This document shows positions 1 through 5,395 of a stretch of DNA of 12,247 nt, piece after piece. A program made the translations under genes and the position numbers. Origin of the DNA: an uncultured Clostridia bacterium (GTDB lineage: Bacteria; Bacillota; Clostridia; Oscillospirales; Oscillospiraceae); assembly GCA_945487445.1 (NCBI GenBank), contig CALYTU010000037.1, positions 1-12,247 of the forward strand. Direction: 5' to 3'. Numbering within the stretch: the stretch's first letter is position 1; each line of letters begins with the position of its first letter. Under the pieces are notes generated by a model that was given only the letters and a program-made list of their open reading frames with translations, ran no database searches and was not told the DNA's origin.

Positions 1-1
1 G

Positions 2-154
2 CAGCATTTGGCTGCTGCGGGGAAGACGGGTCCTTCGGCTTCGCTCAGGACGACAGGCTCGGAAGCAGGTCCCGTAGCGCACGATATGCACCGCTTCATC
101 AGGCTGATAAGCGACGGCGGACAGCAGAGTGTCATCTCTGTATGGAATGGTCAA
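2..154 (-). CDS. Doubtful partial ORF open at the left window edge
   Basis: A reading frame begins with TTG at 154-152 and stays open for 51 codons to the window edge. Its first residues (LTIPYRDDTLLSAVAYQPDE) look protein-like, but the later part reads CRPERSRR across the hairpin repeat at 29-55, a peptide typical of translated interspersed repeats. There is no Shine-Dalgarno site, and the start lies just beyond the khpA terminator with no visible promoter. It may be the start of a gene into which the repeat was inserted, a gene remnant, or chance. I do not recognise a family. Confidence 0.15.
   Translation of the reverse strand, partial: MTIPYRDDTLLSAVAYQPDEAVHIVRYGTCFRACRPERSRRTRLPRSSQML
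29..55 (-). repeat. REP-like hairpin repeat, diverged family member
   Basis: On the minus strand this reads TGTCGTCCTGAGCGAAGCC followed by GAAGGACC. GTCCT pairs with AGGAC around a loop that holds the mini-hairpin GCGAAGC. It aligns without gaps to the TGTCATTTCGAACGAAGTGA-type unit at 12219-12245, with different stem bases but preserved pairing. Sequences of this general form are common interspersed repeats in bacterial genomes. Only one copy of this variant is in the window, so its repeat status rests on resemblance. Confidence 0.5.
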
Positions 155-158
155 TTTC

Positions 159-190
159 AAAAAGGGCCGCTGCCTTTCAGCAGCAGCCCT
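159..190 (-). terminator. Intrinsic terminator after khpA
   Basis: On the minus strand an 11-bp stem (AGGGCTGCTGC pairing with GCAGCGGCCCT, one T-G wobble, loop TGAAAG) is followed by TTTTT. It lies 9 bases past the khpA stop codon. Because A and T runs flank both arms, it could also terminate transcription coming from the plus strand. It marks the 3' end of the ylxM-ffh-rpsP-khpA unit. Confidence 0.9.
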
Positions 191-198
191 TTTTCGGC

Positions 199-426
199 TC
201 AATCTACGATCTCTACGCTGACGCGAACGCCCTTGCGCTGGGCAACAGACTTCATGATGGCGCGGATCTCCTTGGCGATCCGGCCGCCGCGGCCGATGAC
301 CTTGCCCATATCCTCGGGAGCAACACGGAGCTCCAGAACCAGGGGGTCGCCCTCAAAGGACTCCACCGTGACCTGATCCGGATGCTCCACCAGGTTGCGG
401 GCGATGTAGAGCAACAGTTCTTTCAT
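199..426 (-). CDS. khpA: KhpA, KH-domain RNA-binding protein (YlqC family)
   Basis: This 75-residue protein is a single KH domain that binds RNA. In other Firmicutes KhpA pairs with KhpB (Jag/EloR) and influences cell elongation, division and small-RNA biology. The KH signature is visible at about residues 42-50 (KVIGRGGRIAKEI), with the GxxG-type loop GRGG; the N-terminal helix region (MKELLLYIARNLVEHPDQV) is typical of the family, and the length matches. It starts 17 bases after the rpsP stop codon, with a G-rich weak Shine-Dalgarno sequence (GGGGGCTGA). Position directly after rpsP is the standard Firmicutes order (ffh-rpsP-ylqC). It is the last gene before a strong terminator. Identification is firm; the cellular role is taken from homologues. 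Confidence 0.95.
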   Translation of the reverse strand: MKELLLYIARNLVEHPDQVTVESFEGDPLVLELRVAPEDMGKVIGRGGRIAKEIRAIMKSVAQRKGVRVSVEIVD

Positions 427-443
427 CGTTCAGCCCCCGGTTC

Positions 444-683
444 TTACAGAACGCCGGCCTTCTTGAGCAGTCCTCTGGCAGTGTCGGTGGGTTGCGCGCC
501 GTTCTTGATCCAGTTCTGGGCCTTCTCCACATCGACGGTGATGGCGGCGGGGTTGGTCCGGGGATCATAAGAGCCGATCTCTTCGATGCAGCGGCCGTCG
601 CGGGGGCTGCGGGAATCGGCAACTACGATGCGGTAGTAGGGGCTCTTCTTGGCGCCCATTCTTCTGAGTCTGATCTTAACCAT
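444..683 (-). CDS. rpsP: 30S ribosomal protein S16
   Basis: This 79-residue protein is small-subunit ribosomal protein S16, which binds 16S rRNA early in 30S assembly. The N-terminus MVKIRLRRMGAKKSPYYRIV is the family hallmark, followed by VADSRSPRDGR and the conserved EIGSYDP motif (about residues 35-41). The C-terminal part (EKAQNWIKNGAQPTDTARGL) is also conserved, and the length is usual. The start has a good Shine-Dalgarno sequence (AAGGAG, 8-base spacer). It sits between ffh and khpA, as in many Firmicutes, but is separated from ffh by a 251-base gap that carries an inverted-repeat element. No convincing separate promoter is visible in that gap, so it is probably cotranscribed with ffh. 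Confidence 0.98.
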   Translation of the reverse strand: MVKIRLRRMGAKKSPYYRIVVADSRSPRDGRCIEEIGSYDPRTNPAAITVDVEKAQNWIKNGAQPTDTARGLLKKAGVL

Positions 684-715
684 GGTAAATTCTCCTTACA
701 TTTATATAGTGTTTT

Positions 716-838
716 GTATCTGTTCAGTATCCTGTCATTTCGAGGCGATTCATCGCCGAGAAATCCGTATTATCTACGCAAAAAGGAACGGATTTCTCAC
801 TTCGTTCGAAATGACAGATGGGGCTACTGAATAGATAC
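716..838. repeat. Inverted-repeat (MITE/REP-pair-like) element between ffh and rpsP
   Basis: Two related units face each other: 716-767 and 789-838. Each begins at its outer end with GTATCTRTTCAGTA, continues with CTGTCATTTCGA and ends inward with GAGAAATCC. The right unit carries ACGAAGT where the left unit carries the perfect hairpin GGCGAT-TC-ATCGCC, and only the right unit has the extra GCCCCA segment. The right unit is identical over 50 bases, in opposite orientation, to 12198-12247. In RNA the pair could fold into one long imperfect hairpin inside the ffh-rpsP transcript. No transposase is encoded, so mobilisation would have to be in trans. The rest of the 684-934 gap holds the rpsP ribosome-binding site and a small hairpin at 875-899. 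Confidence 0.85.
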
Positions 839-874
839 AGTGTTTTTTATATTGTTTGATAATGCATCACCGGC

Positions 875-899
875 GCAACAGGAAGCGCACTTCCTTTGC
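875..899 (-). other. Small stem-loop downstream of ffh
   Basis: On the minus strand GCAAAGGAAG pairs with CTTCCTGTTGC around a TGCG loop, a 10-bp stem with one bulged base. It lies about 35 bases after the ffh stop. No T-run follows, so it is not a standard intrinsic terminator; it may protect the ffh 3' end or be a processing site. Confidence 0.45.
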
Positions 900-934
900 A
901 GAGCATACTTCATAATATTTGCGAAGGAAATCGT

Positions 935-2296
935 TTACATGCCCGGGAAGCCGCCCATGCCGGGGAAGCCGCCGCGCTTTTGCAGCTTTTTGAGCTTTTT
1001 TGCAGCGCCCTTGCCTGTGAACTGCTTGACCATTTGCTGCATGGTCTGGAACTGCTTGAGCAGCTTGTTCACGTCCTCGACCCGAGTGCCGCTGCCCGCC
1101 GCAATGCGTTTCTTGCGGCTGGAACCCAGGATGGCCGGGTTTTCCCGCTCCTGGGGGGTCATGGACTGGATGATGGCCTCCACACGGGACAGGGCCCGCT
1201 CGTCCACCTGCAGGTCCTTCATGCCGCCCATGCCGGGGATCATGCCCATGAGATCCTGAATATTTCCCATGCTCCTGATCTGGGTGAGCTGGTCATAGAA
1301 GTCCGTCAGAGTGAACTTGTTCTGACGCAGACGCTCCTCCATCTCGGCAGCCTTCTTCATGTCGATGGCTTGCTCGGCCTTTTCGATCAGACTGAGCACG
1401 TCGCCCATGCCGAGGATGCGGCTTGCCATTCGGCCGGGGTGGAAGGGCTCGATCTGGTCCAGCTTCTCGCCCACACCGATGAACTTGACTGGCTTGCCGG
1501 TGACGGCTTTGACTGACAGAGCCGCGCCGCCCCTGGCGTCGCCGTCCAGCTTGGAGAGCATGACGCCATCGATGTCCAGCCACTCGTTAAAGCTCTGCGC
1601 CGCGTTGACCGCGTCCTGACCGGTCATGGCGTCCACGACCAGCAGAATCTCCGAGGGCTTGACCTCGGCCTTAATGGCTCGAAGCTCCTCCATGAGCTTT
1701 TCGTCCACATGCAGACGGCCCGCGGTGTCCAGAAAGACCATATCATTGCCGTGCTGCTCGGCATGGCGCAGGCCTGCCTTGGCGATCTTGACGGGATTCT
1801 CCTGTCCCATCTGGAAAACCGGGATGTCCAGCTGACCGCCCACGACCTCAAGCTGCTTGATGGCGGCGGGACGGTAGACGTCGCAGGCCACCAGCAGGGG
1901 GCGCTTGCCCTGGGTCTTCTTGAAGTATCCGGCGAGCTTGGCGCCGTTGGTGGTCTTGCCCGCGCCTTGAAGACCCACCAGCATGACCACGGTGGGGCCG
2001 TTGGAGGCCATGGTCAGCTTCTGGTTCTCGCTGCCCATCAGGGCGGTGAGCTCCTCGTTGACCACCTTGACCACCATCTGGGCGGGGTTCAGTCCCTCCA
2101 GCACGTCACTGCCCACGCAGCGGTCAGTGACGGTCTTGGTGAAGTCCTTGACAACTTTATAGCTGACATCCGCCTCCAGCAGGGCCAGGCGTATTTCGCG
2201 CATGGCTTCCTTGACGTCGGCGGGAGTCAGACGGCCCTTGCTCCGCAGTCGCTGAAAGGCTGCGGACAGCTTTTCCGTTAAGCCTTCAAATGCCAT
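935..2296 (-). CDS. ffh: Signal recognition particle GTPase Ffh (SRP54)
   Basis: This 453-residue protein is the SRP protein that binds signal sequences on nascent chains and, with SRP RNA and receptor FtsY, delivers ribosomes to the membrane. The N domain spans about residues 1-90. The GTPase domain shows GLQGAGKTT (108-116), DTAGR (190-194) and SKLDG (248-252). The methionine-rich M domain (about 300-440) has MGNIQDLMGMIPGMGGMK and the SRP RNA-binding SRKKRIAAGSG (393-403). The end is GGFPGMGGFPGM. The start at 2296 is chosen because AAAGGAGG lies just upstream and MAFEGLTEKL is the usual family N-terminus; the frame remains open 43 codons further upstream, but that stretch does not resemble Ffh. 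It lies 88 bases after ylxM, whose product is thought to act in the SRP pathway. Confidence 0.98.
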   Translation of the reverse strand: MAFEGLTEKLSAAFQRLRSKGRLTPADVKEAMREIRLALLEADVSYKVVKDFTKTVTDRCVGSDVLEGLNPAQMVVKVVNEELTALMGSENQKLTMASNGPTVVMLVGLQGAGKTTNGAKLAGYFKKTQGKRPLLVACDVYRPAAIKQLEVVGGQLDIPVFQMGQENPVKIAKAGLRHAEQHGNDMVFLDTAGRLHVDEKLMEELRAIKAEVKPSEILLVVDAMTGQDAVNAAQSFNEWLDIDGVMLSKLDGDARGGAALSVKAVTGKPVKFIGVGEKLDQIEPFHPGRMASRILGMGDVLSLIEKAEQAIDMKKAAEMEERLRQNKFTLTDFYDQLTQIRSMGNIQDLMGMIPGMGGMKDLQVDERALSRVEAIIQSMTPQERENPAILGSSRKKRIAAGSGTRVEDVNKLLKQFQTMQQMVKQFTGKGAAKKLKKLQKRGGFPGMGGFPGM

Positions 2297-2384
2297 AGGG
2301 CCTCCTTTCATCAAACTGAAACATACAGAAAAAACCTGAGAAAGTATGGGAAACTCTCCCCGTACAGGACACCCAAGGGAGCGA

Positions 2385-2732
2385 TCAGCGCAGCGATTCG
2401 GCTGCGCGCTCGAGTTCTCCCGCAATCACCAGAAGTTCCTCCGGCGCAGCGGTTCGCACCCGTTCAGCCAGCGCCCGAATCTGCCGGACAACATCGGCGG
2501 TTTTCCGCTCCCGACTCAGCCCCTGCGTGACCTCCTCCAGCCGGAGGAGCTGTGCCTCGGCCCGCGTCACGGCATCGTGCACGCTCTGGCGACTGGTGCC
2601 CTGCAGCTCGGCGATCTCCGCGAGGGTCAGGTCCTGATTGCAGTAGAGGTCGAAGCAGTCCCGCTGCTTTTCCGTCAGCAGATCCCCGTAGCAATCAAAC
2701 AGCAGCGACATCGTCAGCTTGTCCGGCTTCAT
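2385..2732 (-). CDS. ylxM: YlxM family DNA-binding/SRP-associated protein
   Basis: This 115-residue protein belongs to the YlxM/p13 family (UPF0122). It is predicted to have a helix-turn-helix resembling sigma factor region 4: LTEKQRDCFDLYCNQDLTLA at about 19-38, then EIAELQGTSRQSVHDAVTRA at about 39-58. A charged helical C-terminal tail (LERAAESLR) follows. Family members sit immediately upstream of ffh, and a Streptococcus homologue has been linked to SRP function. The start is supported by AGGAGG with an 8-base spacer. It is the first gene after a textbook sigma-A promoter at 2776-2804. Whether it binds DNA or modulates SRP GTPase activity cannot be read from the sequence. Confidence 0.93.
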   Translation of the reverse strand: MKPDKLTMSLLFDCYGDLLTEKQRDCFDLYCNQDLTLAEIAELQGTSRQSVHDAVTRAEAQLLRLEEVTQGLSRERKTADVVRQIRALAERVRTAAPEELLVIAGELERAAESLR

Positions 2733-2775
2733 GGGGCGGCCTCCTGATTCTCATAGTTCCTTTGACAGCCCGCTC

Positions 2776-2804
2776 AGTATAGCATAGAAACGATGGTTTG
2801 TCAA
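2776..2804 (-). promoter_or_regulatory. Sigma-A promoter of the ylxM-ffh-rpsP-khpA operon
   Basis: On the minus strand the -35 box is TTGACA (2804-2799, perfect), the spacer is 17 bases, and the -10 box is TATACT (2781-2776). An extended -10 TGC precedes it. Transcription would begin near 2769 and give a leader of about 37 bases before the ylxM ATG. This is the strongest promoter match in the window. The upstream lipoprotein gene ends at 2835 with a T-run (TATTTTTT) but no clear stem, so some read-through into this operon is possible. Confidence 0.9.
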
Positions 2805-2834
2805 GGGAAAAAATATGACACGCTTCCAATCGTT

Positions 2835-3263
2835 TTAATGCAGGTCCTCGTCGGTCTCGGCATTTTCATCGTAATCCAGGTCTTCCCCGGACTCGTCCTG
2901 TGCGGGCGTGGAGGACTGGGCAGGCTTTGCCTCCGATTTGGAAGGCGTTGATTCGGATTTGGAATGCGTGGGGGAATCGCCGCCGTTTTCGGCGGGGGAA
3001 GAAGGCTGACCGCCCACGGTCTCTTCGGGTTCGTTTTTCTCCTCTCCGGCCTCAGCACCCGTGGAGGCCGATTCCGGGTCCGTGTGATCGAGCACAGGCA
3101 GCGTCAAGTCCGTGGGCACAGTTATCCCGGTTGGGATCTGCAAATCGGGCAGCGTGGCAGCGGGCTCCGTCTGGCCGCTATTCTTTCCGCTGCCGCAGGC
3201 AGTCATGAGCCCGAGACAGAGGGCAGCTGCCGAAATCAGCGCGAGCATCCTTGCGAATCTCAT
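2835..3263 (-). CDS. Small acidic lipoprotein of unknown function
   Basis: This 142-residue protein has a lipoprotein signal peptide: positive start (MRFARM), hydrophobic core and lipobox LMTAC, so Cys23 would be lipidated and the protein anchored outside the membrane. The mature part contains no domain I recognise. After a Pro/Thr/Leu-rich segment (about 37-60) it is low-complexity, rich in Ser, Glu, Pro and Asp, with SKSESTPSKSEAKPAQSSTP near 101-120 and a very acidic tail (ESGEDLDYDENAETDEDLH). It looks intrinsically disordered, like a spacer or cell-wall-crossing tail. The ATG has AGGAGG with a 9-base spacer and overlaps the UPF0291 stop codon as ATGA, suggesting translational coupling. 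The gene is probably real, but the function is unknown. Confidence 0.8.
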   Translation of the reverse strand: MRFARMLALISAAALCLGLMTACGSGKNSGQTEPAATLPDLQIPTGITVPTDLTLPVLDHTDPESASTGAEAGEEKNEPEETVGGQPSSPAENGGDSPTHSKSESTPSKSEAKPAQSSTPAQDESGEDLDYDENAETDEDLH

Positions 3264-3484
3264 GATTTGTTTCCTCCTGTTCGATCCTTGCGCGGAAGAA
3301 GGCGCTTGTTGCCCTTCTCGTCGACAAGGTAAGTATTGTCCAACCGGGCGGTGAGGCTGGCCTTGACGGCGGCGACATATTCCCTGCGCAGGGCGTCGCG
3401 CTCGGCGGTCTCCGCCGGGGTCAGGCCCTCCGTCCTGGCCTTGCGCGCCAGGATGTTGATTCGATTGATTTTTTCCGGTTCCAT
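3260..3484 (-). CDS. UPF0291 (DUF896, YnzC-like) protein
   Basis: This 74-residue protein matches the UPF0291/DUF896 family, typified by B. subtilis YnzC. The conserved core is a helical hairpin: KINRINILARKARTEGLTPA (about 5-24), then ETAERDALRREYVAAVKASL (about 25-44), followed by the family segment LDNTYLVDEKGNKR. The molecular function of the family is not established; YnzC is known only from its structure and SOS-operon context. The start fits the family N-terminus, but the Shine-Dalgarno match is poor (GGA, 4 bases before ATG), and a better AAAGGAAG lies upstream behind a perfect hairpin at 3497-3512. The gene follows the propeller gene by 53 bases and overlaps the next lipoprotein gene by 4 bases. 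Confidence 0.9.
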   Translation of the reverse strand: MEPEKINRINILARKARTEGLTPAETAERDALRREYVAAVKASLTARLDNTYLVDEKGNKRLLPRKDRTGGNKS

Positions 3485-3496
3485 TTGTTCCGTGAC

Positions 3497-3512
3497 GCGG
3501 GACTTCTCCCGC
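3497..3512 (-). other. Hairpin between purine-rich SD-like site and UPF0291 start
   Basis: On the minus strand GCGGGA-GAAG-TCCCGC is a perfect 6-bp stem with a four-base loop. It separates AAAGGAAG (3519-3512) from the UPF0291 ATG at 3484. If folded, it would bring the upstream purine site to about 12 bases from the ATG. The effect on translation is an inference. Confidence 0.4.
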
Positions 3513-3537
3513 TTCCTTTCAAGCAGTTCTCGTTTCG

Positions 3538-5313
3538 TTATCCGACCGCGTTCGACACGGTGGCCAGAACCTCCATGGCGTCGGGATCAACGACATAGAC
3601 CTCGCCGGGGCCGCAGATATACAGCAGGCCGTTCAAAAGCAGGCCTCTGACATTGGCTGGAATGTACTCCAATGCAAAGGCCTCCTGCTCGCGGAGACGC
3701 TCACCGTCCCAGCGGACCAGCAGATAGCGCATCCCCGTCTCACCCTGCGCCGCAAACCCGATCAGACCGGTGGCAGGATCGGCAAACAACGCGCCGCGGT
3801 CATTCAGTCCGGCGGCCGGGCTCCAGTCTGAAAGCGCCAGGCTGTCCGCCTCGCGGGGATTGGCCGGATCACGGACATCATAGACGACCAGCTGCCAGGT
3901 CTCCCCTTCCCCCGGCGCGGCCAGGCCCAGAACCGTTTCCGCTCCGAAGGACCGAAGGGACAGGGTCTCTCCCCTGCCCGGCAAGCTCCCCGTCATGGCG
4001 GGGGCAGCGGGATTGGAGAGATCGGCAGCGTAGAGCGAGGCCCGGTCTTCCGCCGTCCGGAGCCAGGCAAGCGAACCGGCAAAGCGGCAGGCACTGACAC
4101 CATGATCCCCGCCGAGGTCCGTGAGCAAGCCGGTGACGTTCAGATCGACATCCAGAAGTGTCAAACGGTCCCCCCGGCTGTGGCTGCGGCCCTCGTAGTT
4201 GGTCCAGCCGTGCTTCTCATCGGTATAGGCGGAAAAGCTGCGGGAATCGGTCTGCGTGGCAGCGCGAAGAATTCCGTTCCGAAGCTCCAGCGCGGCAGGG
4301 TCCGTCAGAGCGCCCTCCAGGACGCAGCCGCCGTCCAGCGTCAGACCGCCGTTCTCCACACGAACCCGCTTGAGCTCCGTCCGGGCCGTTGCGGTGTAGT
4401 CCACCACGGTGTAAGGCTCCTCCCGATAGGGAGCGGAGGCTGTCTCATCCCAGCGGGTCCGGCTGAGGATGAGGACGTCGTCTGCCACACAGACGGACTC
4501 TGTACCGTCAGTGAAGGCCAGGGCGTCAGCTACGCGGCCGTCCTCCACGCGGACCGATGCCACAACGGTGACAGCCGCCCTGGATGGGTTCTGGCAGAGG
4601 TAGACATCCCCGGGCTGCAGGCGCAGCTCCTCGTCGTTTTCCCAAAGGCAGGGCAGCACATCCCCCTCCTCAGGCAGAGACAGGAAGCTCCGCTGCGTCA
4701 CAATGCACAAAGTGCCGTCGATCAGGCAGGAATCCACCCAGCTCCCCTCCACCGCGGTCTCGGCCAACAAACGGGGGTTCCGCTTGTCGGCAGTATCCAG
4801 CAGTGTGATATGGACCTGCGCGCTGTCTCGCCAGACATCCTCGCCGTCGGCGTCTGAGCCGGTGCAGACAATCACAGCCCGTTCCGGCGCGAGATAGAGC
4901 CGCTCAGACCATCCGTTGCCCGGGCGCTCCACTCGGGTATAGGAGAGCCGCTCGCTCGCGGTCCCGGCAGCAGAGAGGATGATCAGGCCATAGCTGTCGA
5001 GCATATAGATGCAGGACCCGTCCGTGGCCACAGTGTCGCCGGCGGCAGGCGCGCCGCTCTCCAGCCGCGGTCCGCCATGCGAATCCTCCGGCTCACCCGG
5101 GTCCCAGGCGGAGGCATGGGTCTGCCCGGCGGCGGAAAGCGCGGCCAGGACCGTCTCGGCATTTGCGGCGGGGAGAAGATCCCCGAGAGGAGCCCGCTCC
5201 GCCTCGCCGCGTTTGGCAAACAGCGGAGCGCCCTCAGATTTGTCGCCACAGCCTGCCAGGACTGTCAGCAGAAGGCAGAGCGCCACGGTCACACATATCG
5301 TTCTGTATTTCAT
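3538..5313 (-). CDS. Secreted lipoprotein with beta-propeller domain (PF09826-like)
   Basis: This 591-residue protein starts with a lipoprotein signal peptide ending in LTVLAGC (Cys22), so it is probably anchored on the outer face of the membrane. The rest resembles the family described as secreted proteins with a C-terminal beta-propeller distantly related to WD-40 repeats. Blade-like repeats include TDGSCIYMLDSYGLIILSA near the N-terminal side, SLYAADLSNPAAPAMTGSLP, LVVYDVRDPANPREADSLAL and the family-typical ALFADPATGLIGFAA. The usual motif before the first blade (GVDEADIVKTDG type) is degenerate here (PAAGDTVATDG). The start at 5313 has a GGGGGG Shine-Dalgarno site; the upstream ATG at 5355 lies inside the terminator hairpin and is rejected. 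No own promoter is visible, so expression may depend on read-through. Ligand and function are unknown. Confidence 0.85.
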   Translation of the reverse strand: MKYRTICVTVALCLLLTVLAGCGDKSEGAPLFAKRGEAERAPLGDLLPAANAETVLAALSAAGQTHASAWDPGEPEDSHGGPRLESGAPAAGDTVATDGSCIYMLDSYGLIILSAAGTASERLSYTRVERPGNGWSERLYLAPERAVIVCTGSDADGEDVWRDSAQVHITLLDTADKRNPRLLAETAVEGSWVDSCLIDGTLCIVTQRSFLSLPEEGDVLPCLWENDEELRLQPGDVYLCQNPSRAAVTVVASVRVEDGRVADALAFTDGTESVCVADDVLILSRTRWDETASAPYREEPYTVVDYTATARTELKRVRVENGGLTLDGGCVLEGALTDPAALELRNGILRAATQTDSRSFSAYTDEKHGWTNYEGRSHSRGDRLTLLDVDLNVTGLLTDLGGDHGVSACRFAGSLAWLRTAEDRASLYAADLSNPAAPAMTGSLPGRGETLSLRSFGAETVLGLAAPGEGETWQLVVYDVRDPANPREADSLALSDWSPAAGLNDRGALFADPATGLIGFAAQGETGMRYLLVRWDGERLREQEAFALEYIPANVRGLLLNGLLYICGPGEVYVVDPDAMEVLATVSNAVG

Positions 5314-5340
5314 ACCGTTCCCCCCGTCATGACAGATCAT

Positions 5341-5383
5341 GAAAACATTCCCCATGCAAAGCGGAGGCCTTGCATGGGGAATG
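5341..5383 (-). terminator. Terminator-like hairpin after ispH-rpsA
   Basis: On the minus strand a perfect 14-bp stem (CATTCCCCATGCAA pairing with TTGCATGGGGAATG, 10-base loop) begins 12 bases past the fusion gene stop and is followed by TTTTC. The short T-run suggests partial termination. The downstream propeller gene has only about 28 bases between this hairpin and its start codon, so the hairpin could act as an attenuator setting its expression. Confidence 0.8.
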
Positions 5384-5395
5384 GCGAATGTTCGC

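Noticed and set aside
684..934. Separate promoter for rpsP in the repeat-bearing gap
   Set aside because: TATAAA- and TATATA-like strings exist on the minus strand, but none has a usable -35 box at the right distance.
1709..2281. Plus-strand ORF opposite ffh
   Set aside because: It is antisense to the Ffh GTPase domain, whose motifs are unmistakable.
4102..4857. Plus-strand ORF (251 codons) opposite the propeller gene
   Set aside because: The minus-strand reading has a signal peptide, lipobox and propeller motifs; this one has only compositional bias.
5314..5355. Upstream start for the propeller lipoprotein
   Set aside because: The ATG lies inside the terminator hairpin and would bury the lipoprotein signal peptide; the ATG at 5313 has a G-rich ribosome site.
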